NCBI GenBank assembly: GCA_021805395.1
Contig: JAJZFJ010000120.1
Coordinates: 1 to 48,200, forward strand
Length of the DNA: 48,200 bases
Direction of reading: 5' to 3'
From: a bacterium
GTDB taxonomy: Bacteria; Armatimonadota; Chthonomonadetes; Chthonomonadales; Chthonomonadaceae
Shown: piece by piece, positions 33,887 to 41,947 of the stretch
How positions within the stretch are numbered: the first letter of the stretch is position 1
How the letters are laid out: each line of letters starts with the position of its first letter
Made by a program: the position numbers and the translations under genes
Notes under the pieces: model-generated
Told to the model about the DNA's origin: nothing
The model's input: the letters and a program-made list of their open reading frames with translations, nothing else
Database searches by the model: none

Positions 33887-34720
33887 CTATGGTCCAAAAA
33901 TGGTGAGGGGACCCTTGCTGATAAACGTTTTAGCATCAATTACCTTCACGGTGCCACTTAAAAGTACTACAGGAATTACGCCGGCATGGTTTGTAGCCTG
34001 ATGATAGGTACACCATGTAATCACTGTATGATCCGGTGGAGCAAGTGAGCCATACTTTAACTGGTTGGTGTTGTCCCCGGGCCCGGTTGTTCCGGTCCAG
34101 TCCAGACTGTAATGGAGTTCATATACCGGACCGCCATTGGAAGTTACTTCGTTACCGTTGGAATCCAGTTGAGGACCAATATCATAGGAATCGAAAGGTG
34201 AAAACTGGGCAGCAGTATTTGGCAGAGTAACATTGGGTCCAGCGGCATGCTGCATAACTGGGGTATCCAGATAACCTACTGATCCGAATTTGGTTGAAAG
34301 TGGAACAGTGGCTGGATAGACAGCTGTTACTGCTGCAGCATTCTGATTATTTTGAGGGTTATCAGGACAGTGAAATTCATTCACACTCTTCAACTCTTTT
34401 GATGTGAACAGTGGCTGATAAAAATGTGTAGTTCCCGGTGTATTGCAGTTAGTATCCACATTCATATAGTTTATGCCCACCCACTGATCAAGCACGGCGG
34501 GATACGTGTGGTTATCCTGATAAAATAGCTGCGTAGCAGTGTAGAGATCATGGAGATTAGACATACAGCTTGTCTGCCTTCCTTTCTCACGTGCAGCAGA
34601 AAAGGCAGGGAACAGAATTGCAGCTAAAATAGCTATAATGGCTATCACCACAAGAAGTTCAATTAATGTAAAGCCTTCTCGTTTATGCTTGATGTTATTT
34701 TGTTTAATCAGATCGTACAT
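33887..34720 (-). CDS. Type IV prepilin-like protein (probable major or core pseudopilin)
   Basis: 277 aa. Short basic leader NNIKHKREG, then FTLIELLVVIAIIAILAAIL with FPAFSAAREKGRQTSCMSN: a canonical class III signal (Gly -1, Phe +1, Glu +5). The AREKxRQxSCxSN continuation is very common in Armatimonadota and Planctomycetes prepilins. After this come LHDLYTATQLFYQDNHTYPA and a domain that ends much like the following gene (HTVITWCTYH, VVLLSGTVKVIDAKTF). ATG with AGGAG 9 bp upstream. It is the first structural gene after the prepilin peptidase. Which of the two paralogues is the major pilin cannot be told from sequence. Confidence 0.92.
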   Translation of the reverse strand: MYDLIKQNNIKHKREGFTLIELLVVIAIIAILAAILFPAFSAAREKGRQTSCMSNLHDLYTATQLFYQDNHTYPAVLDQWVGINYMNVDTNCNTPGTTHFYQPLFTSKELKSVNEFHCPDNPQNNQNAAAVTAVYPATVPLSTKFGSVGYLDTPVMQHAAGPNVTLPNTAAQFSPFDSYDIGPQLDSNGNEVTSNGGPVYELHYSLDWTGTTGPGDNTNQLKYGSLAPPDHTVITWCTYHQATNHAGVIPVVLLSGTVKVIDAKTFISKGPLTIFGP

Positions 34721-34841
34721 AGATCTATGCTCCTGTGCAGATCAATTTTCCTGCACCGCATGTTTGACGTACTGGTACGCAAAGCTGTTCCAATTACCCT
34801 GAGTTCATACTCTAACCTGGTAGTCCAGAAACAATTCCAGC

Positions 34842-35906
34842 TCAGCCTTTTAGAGCGTAGGAGAGATACATCCTTGTGAGCTGTTCTCCCCAGAAAATTG
34901 CAGCAAGAAAGCCAACCACGAGAAACGGTCCAAACGGAATAGCTGATGGCAATGGTACCCAGTCTGCATCCTCATTTGAAGCCTGAACAGTGTGATTCTG
35001 TTTAGTAAGGTGATACCGTAAGTACACTACAATATCGCCCATCAAGAGACACCATAGAACATCACCAATCTGGTTAGACAGTTTTCCCTCTCGTTCAAAA
35101 GTGTCAGATTCAAGAACATGCTCAGTTGGCTTATCTGGAACACTGTGCTGCTTGGTGCGAATCCAGATTAGCAGCGGGCCAATCACAATTCCAGACAGGC
35201 ATGAGAAGAGCACCCAGACAAACAGCAGTCTGAGGGGGTTGTCAGAGGCTGGGGTAATTAACGAGAGCATCGCTCCCATCCCTCTTCCCAGAAGCACATC
35301 CCCCAACCCCATTGCTTCCACACCTTTCCAAAGCCATCCTGCTATGCGAACGAAGCCGAATATCAAAGCTCCCGCCAATCCACCCACTATGCTCTCAGGC
35401 AGCCATCCATCCAGAAGCCTGTAACCATGACCATACCTTATCGATAAATCTATGTTCAAGACCACAGGAATAACGAATAGCAGGATATTCAGTGAGTCCG
35501 GTATGGTGAATGTGGCTAAATCAATGAAAAATACCGGTATCAGTGTTGCCACAAATGCACATAAAGCGATGAGCAGAATTGTATGTGCAGGTGGAGGATA
35601 CCTCCAGTAGAGTACTGCAAATATCACACCTGTAAGCAACTCAACTCCAGCGTATCTCCAGGAGATTGGTTGCTTACAGTATCTGCACTTCCTGCCCAGC
35701 AGCAGGAAACTGAAAACGGGTACAAGATCCATTGGTCCTAGTGCGTGTCTGCAGTTTGGGCATATGGAAGTCTTCGGTTCCAGCAGAGACAGCTGCGGGC
35801 TTTGGGATAATCTGTAGATGACTGCGTTCAGGAAGCTTCCTATCGTAATGCCAAACAGAAAGCAGATAGATAGCCAGTACCAGAACGCAGTCGTATGAGA
35901 TTCTAT
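34842..35906 (-). CDS. pilD: A24 prepilin peptidase, probable non-canonical (ATA) start
   Basis: Inner-membrane aspartic protease/methylase that cleaves class III signals of the pseudopilins encoded downstream. Read from 35906 the protein is 354 aa and complete: GITIGSFLNAVIYRLS (residues 19-34), the zinc tetracysteine CPNC (49, 52) and CRYC (74, 77), PISWRYAGVELLTG, then catalytic D129 in FFIDLATFTIPD and D203 in AMGLGDVLLG. No ATG, GTG or TTG occurs in frame between the pilC stop (TAA, 35909-35907) and M59 at 35732. The first codon after the TAA is ATA, preceded by GGAGG at a 7-bp spacing. A start at M59 would delete the first membrane helix and half of the zinc site. Alternatives are readthrough of the TAA making a PilC-PilD fusion, a sequence error, or a truncated protein. 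Confidence 0.88.
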   Translation of the reverse strand: MESHTTAFWYWLSICFLFGITIGSFLNAVIYRLSQSPQLSLLEPKTSICPNCRHALGPMDLVPVFSFLLLGRKCRYCKQPISWRYAGVELLTGVIFAVLYWRYPPPAHTILLIALCAFVATLIPVFFIDLATFTIPDSLNILLFVIPVVLNIDLSIRYGHGYRLLDGWLPESIVGGLAGALIFGFVRIAGWLWKGVEAMGLGDVLLGRGMGAMLSLITPASDNPLRLLFVWVLFSCLSGIVIGPLLIWIRTKQHSVPDKPTEHVLESDTFEREGKLSNQIGDVLWCLLMGDIVVYLRYHLTKQNHTVQASNEDADWVPLPSAIPFGPFLVVGFLAAIFWGEQLTRMYLSYALKG

Positions 35907-37133
35907 TTACCCACCTCCACCACTCAGGTTTGCAATCACTGCAATGAGAGGCATGAAGAGTGAAATAACAATAAAACCTACAATCACACCAAGGATAACA
36001 ATCATTATGGGCTCTATTGCCGCTGTTAAAGATGACAAAAGTGAATCTACTTCGTCCTCATAGAATTCAGAGATCTTTGCCAGCATGGAGTCGAGTGCAC
36101 CAGACTCTTCTCCAATGGAGATCATGTGAACAACCATTGGGGGGAAGCGCCCACTCTTCTTTAGTGGATCGTTGATTCTGTCTCCTTCACGAATTCTGTT
36201 ATGAGCACTCATGATTGCGTCCCCCATAATCACGTTGCCGACTGTGCCAGCCACGGTCTCTAGTGCTTGCAGAATGGGAACACCCGAGGAGAGCAGAGTG
36301 CCTAGTGTTCTTGAGAAACGAGCAAGAATAACCTTATGGCCAAGGGGACCGAAAACAGGAACACGCAGTTTAATCTTGTCGATCACGCGTCTTCCAATAC
36401 GGGTTTTGCCTATAAGTTTAATTGATATCCAGATTGCGACTATGATACCAATTCCAACATACCACTCAGTCTTCATGAAGTCACTGAAGTTCATCAGCAT
36501 CTGGGTGGACCATGGTAACTGTTTCACACCAAGATCCTTAAACAGAGCAACGAACTTGGGTACGATAAAAGTACACAGCCCAAGAACAATTGTAAGGGCA
36601 ACAATCACAACGAGGACAGGATAGGTCATGGCAGACTTGATCTTGCTTCGCAGCTTCATGTCTTTCTCAAGGAAGAATGAAAGTCTTTGGAGGGCCTCCT
36701 CCAAAACTCCTCCGACTTCCCCCGCTCTGATCAATCCAAGAAACAGAGGGCTGAAGACTTTGGGATGTTTAGCCATCGCTTTGGAGAGTGTGGAACCACC
36801 TTCAACCTCAATCTGTATCTCTTTGATGACCCGTTTGAGGATTGGATTCTGGCACTGCTCTTCCAAAACATCCAGGGATCTTACGAGAGAGACACCAGCA
36901 TCAATCATGGTTGAAAACTGTCGGCAGAAGATGGCTATATCTTTCAGCTTCACACGCCCGAAAGCTACGGGACCGTTATCGGTCTTCTTCATCTTCTTGG
37001 CTTGCTGGATGTTCTTAACGGCGAACCCCTGCTCCTGAAGTCGTCGGGTTATCACATCCTGACTATCGGCTTCAGTGGTTCCGGTTAATATTTTCCCAGT
37101 AGTATCACTCACTGTATATTGAAAAACTGGCAT
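35907..37133 (-). CDS. pilC: Type IV pilus inner-membrane platform protein PilC (GspF family)
   Basis: 408 aa. Polytopic platform protein that couples the PilB/PilT motors to pilin assembly. N-terminal PVFQYTVSDTTGKILTGTTE and LQEQGFAVKNIQ are the standard opening. Two GspF domains follow: residues about 70-195 with FCRQFSTMIDAGVSLVRSLD, and about 272-395 with FSRTLGTLLSSGVPILQALE. MISIGEESGALDSMLAKISE and the C-terminal helix IEPIMIVILGVIVGFIVISL complete it. Length is normal. ATG with AGGAG 8 bp upstream. The C-terminal Gly-rich end (SGGGG, codons AGT GGT GGA GGT GGG) doubles as a perfect ribosome binding site for the prepilin peptidase frame that opens immediately after the stop. Confidence 0.96.
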   Translation of the reverse strand: MPVFQYTVSDTTGKILTGTTEADSQDVITRRLQEQGFAVKNIQQAKKMKKTDNGPVAFGRVKLKDIAIFCRQFSTMIDAGVSLVRSLDVLEEQCQNPILKRVIKEIQIEVEGGSTLSKAMAKHPKVFSPLFLGLIRAGEVGGVLEEALQRLSFFLEKDMKLRSKIKSAMTYPVLVVIVALTIVLGLCTFIVPKFVALFKDLGVKQLPWSTQMLMNFSDFMKTEWYVGIGIIVAIWISIKLIGKTRIGRRVIDKIKLRVPVFGPLGHKVILARFSRTLGTLLSSGVPILQALETVAGTVGNVIMGDAIMSAHNRIREGDRINDPLKKSGRFPPMVVHMISIGEESGALDSMLAKISEFYEDEVDSLLSSLTAAIEPIMIVILGVIVGFIVISLFMPLIAVIANLSGGGG

Positions 37134-37158
37134 CTTATTTGCTCCTACGGCAAAAGAT

Positions 37159-37183
37159 CTGATGAGGAGTAACTCCTCATCAG
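37159..37183 (-). terminator. Hairpin between pilT and pilC, attenuator-like
   Basis: Perfect 11-bp stem (CTGATGAGGAG and CTCCTCATCAG) with a TTA loop on the minus strand, followed by ATCTTTTG. It lies 17 bp after the pilT stop and ends 25 bp before the pilC ATG. The T-run is short, so partial termination or mRNA processing within the operon is more likely than a full stop. Confidence 0.5.
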
Positions 37184-37200
37184 AGCATCAATTCATAATC

Positions 37201-38490
37201 CTACGCTCTCACGCCTGGGGTGGCACCACTTGGAGGCAGGGAAGTGGAAGTACGTATCATCTTCTCAAGCTCAGGAACATTCATCGCACGTGTCATTGCT
37301 TCTTCAAAGGAGATAGTTCCTCTGAGGTACAAATCACGAAGACACTGATCCATTGTCTGCATTCCAACATTTGCACTTGTCTGGATCATGGAAGTGATCT
37401 GATGAGCTTTGGATTCTCTGATGAGGTTACGAATTGCAGAGCTTGCTTTCATAATCTCCAGCGCACAAACACGACCTGGCTGATTAGCACGGGGAATAAG
37501 CTGCTGGCAGAGGATAGCCTGCAGGTTATTTGAGAGCTGTAATCTAACCTGACCCTGCTGATCTCCTGGGAACGAGTCAACAATTCTTTCCACCGATGTG
37601 GCTGCCGAGTTTGTATGGAGGGTAGCGAACACAAGGTGTCCAGTTTCCGCAGCAGATACTGCCATCTGAATGGTTTCCAGGTCTCGCATCTCTCCAACGA
37701 GTATAACATCAGGATCTTCTCGAAGCGCTGCTCTAAGAGCATTCTTGAACATCTTGGTATCCAGTCCAACTTCACGCTGGTTGATAACAGACATCTTGTG
37801 CTGATGGAGGTACTCAATAGGATCTTCGATGGTAATAATATGACGGCTTGAGTCTGTATTGATCTGGTTGATCATTGCAGCCAGCGTGGTCGATTTTCCC
37901 GAACCAGTTGGTCCGGTAACAAGTACCAGGCCTCGGGGAAGCTGAGTCAGCTCTTCAAGCACAGGAGGAAGTCCAAGCTCTTTAAGGGTAGGGACCTTCT
38001 GGGGAATCTGCCTGAAGGCAAGCGCAACGTTTCCCTTATCTCTAAAAACATTCACCCTAAATCTTGCCATACGAGCCAGCTGGTAGGAAAAGTCCAGTTC
38101 CAGCTCTGTCTCAAATCGCTGAATCTGCTCATCTGTCAGAATTTCATAAATAAGTCTCTGCGCATCTTGAGGCAGAACTTTCTCAAAAGGAATAGGTATA
38201 AGTTCACCATCTACTCTAATAATAGGTGGAATTCCAACAGCTACATGGAGGTCCGAAGACCCTTTATCTACCATGGCTCTCAGCAAGTCATCGATGTGAG
38301 CGTCATCAATAGGGAGAGGTCTGGCAGAGGCAACCTGCAGTGATGTGGGTTTTTGTGCAGGAGGCATACCGCCTTGTCCCTGAACAGGAGGCATGCCGTT
38401 TTGGGGTGGCATTGCCATAGGTGGTGGCACCACCTGTGGTGGTGGCACCACCTGTGGTGGTGGAATATTGCGATTTGAATTATCTGACAT
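37201..38490 (-). CDS. pilT: Type IV pilus retraction ATPase PilT
   Basis: 429 aa. Hexameric cytoplasmic ATPase that powers pilus retraction. N-terminal PAS-like part with DDLLRAMVDKGSSDLHVAVG, Walker A GPTGSGKST (about residue 197), Asp box IITIEDPIEYLHQ, Walker B DVILVGEMRD, His box GHLVFATLHTNSA, and the PilT-specific AIRNLIRE near the C-terminus, which distinguishes it from the assembly ATPase. It carries an unusual Pro/Met/Gln-rich N-terminal extension (residues about 9-48) that includes a perfect 18-bp tandem repeat. ATG with GGAG 9 bp upstream. It lies between pilB and pilC, giving the common B-T-C order. Confidence 0.96.
   Translation of the reverse strand: MSDNSNRNIPPPQVVPPPQVVPPPMAMPPQNGMPPVQGQGGMPPAQKPTSLQVASARPLPIDDAHIDDLLRAMVDKGSSDLHVAVGIPPIIRVDGELIPIPFEKVLPQDAQRLIYEILTDEQIQRFETELELDFSYQLARMARFRVNVFRDKGNVALAFRQIPQKVPTLKELGLPPVLEELTQLPRGLVLVTGPTGSGKSTTLAAMINQINTDSSRHIITIEDPIEYLHQHKMSVINQREVGLDTKMFKNALRAALREDPDVILVGEMRDLETIQMAVSAAETGHLVFATLHTNSAATSVERIVDSFPGDQQGQVRLQLSNNLQAILCQQLIPRANQPGRVCALEIMKASSAIRNLIRESKAHQITSMIQTSANVGMQTMDQCLRDLYLRGTISFEEAMTRAMNVPELEKMIRTSTSLPPSGATPGVRA
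38421..38463. repeat. 18-bp tandem repeat inside pilT (Pro-rich linker)
   Basis: GTGGTGGCACCACCTGTG occurs twice in perfect tandem (38421-38438, 38439-38456), followed by GTGGTGG. On the coding strand it encodes PPPQVV units (PPPQVVPPPQVVPPP). Each unit is partly self-complementary (GGTGGCACC). Confidence 0.85.
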
Positions 38491-38604
38491 AGTTACTAAC
38501 TCCAGACAGAAATTTCCTTTAATAACAGCTATAAAACAAAAATCTATCCCGATTCACACTACCATAAACTTTAAGATCATGGAAACGAATCGGGACGATA
38601 ATAG

Positions 38605-40398
38605 TTAGAACCCTGCTGTAAACACGGTTCTTCTCACTTCTTCAGGAGTAGTTACCCCATCCAGTACCTTCTGAAGACCATCTTCTCGAAGTTCAGTCAT
38701 ACCGTTTGCTTTTGCCGCCTCTTTCAGATCGCCTAATGGAGCACGGCGTACAACCATTTCGGCAATTTCAGCATTCATCTGCAAAAGCTCATAGAATCCA
38801 ATACGTCCTCTATAGCCGGTCTGACGGCACTGATCACATCCTTTTCCACGAGCCAGCTGGATCATCTGTGTGGGATCAGTAACTTTAAAGCCAAACCTCC
38901 GGAGGTCGATTTGTGGCACTTCATAGAACTCTTTGCAGTTGGTACAAATGCGACGCCCAAGTCTCTGTGCAAGAATTCCCACAACCGTTGCGGAGATAAG
39001 GAACGGTTCAATTCCCATATCTGTTAAGCGTATGGTAGCTGAAGGAGCATCGTTCGTGTGAAGGGTGGAAAGCACAAGGTGACCTGTAAGAGCAGACTCA
39101 ATTGCAATCTCTGCAGTTTCAAGGTCTCTCATCTCACCAACCATGATAATATCAGGATCCTGGCGAAGGAACGAACGGAGTGCTGTGGTGAAGTTCAGTC
39201 CTGCCTTCTTGTTTACCTGGACTTGAGTGACACCGCCTAACTGATACTCGCAGGGATCTTCAATTGTTAGAATGTTCTTGTCAACCGTATTGAGCTTATT
39301 CAGCAGAGAATACTGGGTGGTGGTTTTACCGTGTCCCGTTGGCCCTGTGGAAAGCAGCATTCCGTTTGGCTGTGAGGAAAGTTCCTCAAGCTGAGCCTGC
39401 ATTTCTGGAGTGAAACCGAGTTTACTCAACCCGATCATAACGCTGTTCTTGTCCAGAATTCTCATAACGACCTTCTCACCATGGAGGCTTGGAAGGCAGG
39501 AACAGCGCAGATCGTACTCTTTACCCTGATATTTTGTTGCGATGCGTCCATCCTGTGGCACACGTCGTTCAGCGATGTTCATGTCAGACATGATTTTATA
39601 GCGAGCAACCAGAGGCATCTTTATGTACCCTGGCATCGACATCACCTCATGGAGCACGCCGTCAACCCTGTATCGGATGCGTACCTTGGTGCGGTCAGGC
39701 TCAATGTGGATATCGGAGGCACGCTCTTTTATGGCCTGCTGAAGAATTGTATTGGCAAGACGAACTATAGGAGCTTCATCCACCATTGCTTTCAATTCCG
39801 CATCTTCATCGGTGGATTTGGCTGCATCTCCTCGTGCCCCGTAGGATGCAATTGCCGCGTTCATGGCAGATTTGGCATCGGTGTCGTCTTCGCCAGCAGG
39901 GGCGGCGCCACCAGCTTTCAGAGGGTTCATGCCAGTTTTAACAGCTCCACCCTCAACACTTACGCCTCCGCCATATGCCTTGTTGAGTGCTTCCTCAAGG
40001 AGTTCTGCTACCGCAAGCACTGGTTTAACAGTACATTTGGAAACCAGTCTGATGTTGTCTACAGCACCAAAATTGTTGGAATCAGAAACTGCAATGTACA
40101 GCACAGTATTATCTTTTTTGATTGGAAGTGCATTATTGGATTTAGCTACGTGTGCAGGAACAACATTTATTGCACTGGCTTCAGGTACAAATTTCGCCAG
40201 ATCCACATATGGCATACCAATCTCCTGGGCTTTAGCCTCACATACATCTGAAGCAGAAATGCCCATGTTAATTAGTATAGTGCTGAGATCCCCATGATTA
40301 CTCTGTTGTACTTTTTTTGCTTCTTCCACCTGTTGAAGGGATGCGTATCCTTTTTCAACAAGCCAATCTCCAAGACTTCTGCGCGGTGCAAGTGTCAT
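38605..40398 (-). CDS. pilB: Type IV pilus assembly ATPase PilB (GspE family)
   Basis: 597 aa. Cytoplasmic motor for pilus extension. The N-terminal MshEN/GspE-N domain (LGDWLVEKGYASLQQVEEAK, AKAQEIGMPYVDLAKFVPE) can bind cyclic di-GMP in some family members. A low-complexity Gly/Ala-rich linker lies at about 150-200. The ATPase core follows: ASDIHIEPDRTKVRIRYRVD, Walker A GPTGHGKTT (about 354), Asp box ILTIEDPCEYQLGG, Walker B DIIMVGEMRD, His box GHLVLSTLHTND, and the zinc tetracysteine CTNC (about 482) and CDQC (about 521). ATG with GGAG 8 bp upstream and a strong promoter about 85 bp upstream. It is the first gene of the pilus cluster. Length and motifs are normal. Confidence 0.96.
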   Translation of the reverse strand: MTLAPRRSLGDWLVEKGYASLQQVEEAKKVQQSNHGDLSTILINMGISASDVCEAKAQEIGMPYVDLAKFVPEASAINVVPAHVAKSNNALPIKKDNTVLYIAVSDSNNFGAVDNIRLVSKCTVKPVLAVAELLEEALNKAYGGGVSVEGGAVKTGMNPLKAGGAAPAGEDDTDAKSAMNAAIASYGARGDAAKSTDEDAELKAMVDEAPIVRLANTILQQAIKERASDIHIEPDRTKVRIRYRVDGVLHEVMSMPGYIKMPLVARYKIMSDMNIAERRVPQDGRIATKYQGKEYDLRCSCLPSLHGEKVVMRILDKNSVMIGLSKLGFTPEMQAQLEELSSQPNGMLLSTGPTGHGKTTTQYSLLNKLNTVDKNILTIEDPCEYQLGGVTQVQVNKKAGLNFTTALRSFLRQDPDIIMVGEMRDLETAEIAIESALTGHLVLSTLHTNDAPSATIRLTDMGIEPFLISATVVGILAQRLGRRICTNCKEFYEVPQIDLRRFGFKVTDPTQMIQLARGKGCDQCRQTGYRGRIGFYELLQMNAEIAEMVVRRAPLGDLKEAAKANGMTELREDGLQKVLDGVTTPEEVRRTVFTAGF

Positions 40399-40486
40399 GC
40401 CATTTTCTCCAACTTATTGTGAATCACAGGTTCATTTCGGGAAGGTCAATATTTTAGGCGGAACACATCTTCCCTATTTGCGTCCG

Positions 40487-40515
40487 ATTATAACACAGTA
40501 TTGCCCTCTATGCAA
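40487..40515 (-). promoter_or_regulatory. Strong sigma70-type promoter of the pilus cluster
   Basis: On the minus strand TTGCAT (40515-40510), exactly 17 bp, then a perfect TATAAT (40492-40487) with an extended -10 element (TGT directly before it). The expected start is near 40480, leaving a leader of about 80 nt before the pilB ATG. It is the best promoter match in the window and separates the aroE operon from the pilus genes. Confidence 0.75.
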
Positions 40516-40518
40516 TAC
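40498..40518. promoter_or_regulatory. Inverted repeat overlapping the pilB promoter, putative operator
   Basis: GTATTGC, a 7-bp spacer, then GCAATAC: perfect 7-bp arms. It covers the -35 hexamer and most of the spacer, the position expected for a repressor site. It could also form a hairpin ending the aroE transcript, but no T-tract follows. Confidence 0.5.
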
Positions 40519-40542
40519 CCTATTCGTTTTTTTGTGCCCCAG

Positions 40543-41424
40543 TCAGGGCAAACACTGTAGGATTGCCTGCTCCATTGCCTCCGTATCTGGCCTGCAGCCT
40601 GTCCAGATCTCAAATGCAGCAGCACCCTGCATTACCAGCATCTTCACTCCATTAAGGGTGACACACCCTTTTGAACGAGCAGCCTGCAACAAAAATGTCT
40701 CTCTAGGATTATAGACCAGATCATAAACGATAAGGTTCGATGTCAGAAAATCTATTTCTATCGGACTGCTGTTTTCATGGTGAGGATACATGCCCACTTT
40801 CGTGGTATTCACCAATAAAGAAGCCTGCTGAATGGTCTCTTTAAGATGCCTGTTTTCGTACCCTAAAACCTGAACGGAGCACTCCGGATAGTGTTGCTGC
40901 AGTTCCAAAGCAAGCTGTTCGGCCCTGGGAAGAGTGCGGTTAACGAGTGTTACCTTTGCACCTTCACGGACCAGCTTGAATGCCACTGATCTCGCAGCAC
41001 CTCCGCCTCCCAGCACAATAGTTTCTGCATTCTCACAAGAGTAATGCATGTCAGAAAGTGGCGCCCAGAAACCTGTTCCATCTGTATTATAGCCAGTCAG
41101 ACGTCCTTCATGCAGATTAACCGTATTCACTGCGCCAACTTCTACAGCGGAATCATCCAGATAGTCCATAAACTTTAAAGCGGTCTCTTTGTGGGGAATC
41201 GTGAGATTCACACCTAAAAGATTTAACGAAGAGAGCGATTTTAAAGCAGTTTCCAGATCTTCAGGTCTAACCATAAATGGCAGATAAACACAGTTAAGAT
41301 TCAGTGAGTTCAGAGCTGCGTTATGCATTGCTGGAGACAGACTATGGTCAACAGGGTATCCAAAAACGCCCAGAACCTTCGTTTTTCCATCTAAACCGGG
41401 TTTACCATGAGCTATTCTAGACAT
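40543..41424 (-). CDS. aroE: Shikimate dehydrogenase (NADP)
   Basis: 293 aa. Reduces 3-dehydroshikimate to shikimate with NADPH, the fourth step of the chorismate pathway. Motifs: GYPVDHSLSPAMHNAA (substrate-binding serines), NLTIPHKE (catalytic Lys), NTVNLHEGRLTGYNTDGTGF, nucleotide-binding GGGGAARSV with the NRT motif VTLVNRTLPRA, NTTKVGMYPH, YDLVYNPRET, and C-terminal GVKMLVMQGAAAFEIWTG. Length is typical. The ATG at 41424 overlaps the end of the yqeG-type gene by 8 bp. No strong ribosome binding site is visible, so coupled translation is likely. It is the last gene of the MFS-ruvX-yqeG-aroE operon. Confidence 0.96.
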   Translation of the reverse strand: MSRIAHGKPGLDGKTKVLGVFGYPVDHSLSPAMHNAALNSLNLNCVYLPFMVRPEDLETALKSLSSLNLLGVNLTIPHKETALKFMDYLDDSAVEVGAVNTVNLHEGRLTGYNTDGTGFWAPLSDMHYSCENAETIVLGGGGAARSVAFKLVREGAKVTLVNRTLPRAEQLALELQQHYPECSVQVLGYENRHLKETIQQASLLVNTTKVGMYPHHENSSPIEIDFLTSNLIVYDLVYNPRETFLLQAARSKGCVTLNGVKMLVMQGAAAFEIWTGCRPDTEAMEQAILQCLP

Positions 41425-41947
41425 GACCTGATTTCTTGAAATACTTCAAAAGTATTCGTTCAGGTGGTCTGCTTATAAATCTGGTGTAAATAAACTCACT
41501 CTTATGAATAGGATGAACCATTATCGTATGAATACCCAGTCTGTTGCCCCCCAGAATGTCGGTAAACATCTGATCACCTATAATTACTGTGTTCTCAGGT
41601 GTTGTTCCTAAAGCTTTCATAGCTCGGTGAAAACCAGACTGAAGCGGCTTTTTTGCCTGCCCAATTGCAGTAACCCCGATTTTCTCAGCCAGCCTGAACA
41701 CCCGATGCCCCCGTAATGAATTGGAAAGAATACAGAGCTGTAGCCCTCTGCTTTTAACATTCTCAATCCATTGCATTACAGCTTCCTGTACCTCTTCGTG
41801 CTTCCATTCTACCAGAGTATTATCTAGATCTAAAATAACTCCACGAATAGATCTGGCGATAAGGTCGTCTATGTCTACCTGGGTAATTGAAGAGAGTATC
41901 TTATTCGGACAGCAGAGTGATATCCCTCGCTTATCAGCTCGTCTCAA
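41417..41947 (-). CDS. yqeG: YqeG family HAD IIIA-type phosphatase
   Basis: 176 aa from a TTG at 41947 (AGGAG 10 bp upstream). No ATG precedes the conserved N-terminal region CCPNKILSSITQVDIDDLIA. HAD motifs: I, GVILDLDNTLVEW (two Asp); II, LCILSNS; III/IV, KKPLQSGFHRAM, then IIGDQMFTDILGGNRLG. The family normally has the same length and order (DxDNTL, SNN, KP, GDQxxTDxxGGNRxG). The physiological substrate is uncertain: members are known as sugar-phosphate or lipid-phosphate-type hydrolases. It often neighbours aroE in Firmicutes-like operons, as here. It overlaps aroE by 8 bp. Confidence 0.93.
   Translation of the reverse strand: MRRADKRGISLCCPNKILSSITQVDIDDLIARSIRGVILDLDNTLVEWKHEEVQEAVMQWIENVKSRGLQLCILSNSLRGHRVFRLAEKIGVTAIGQAKKPLQSGFHRAMKALGTTPENTVIIGDQMFTDILGGNRLGIHTIMVHPIHKSEFIYTRFISRPPERILLKYFKKSGHV

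Noticed and set aside
39481-40251. 256-codon open frame on the plus strand
   Set aside because: Antisense to pilB, with Cys/His-rich composition and no family resemblance. A shadow of codon use on the other strand.
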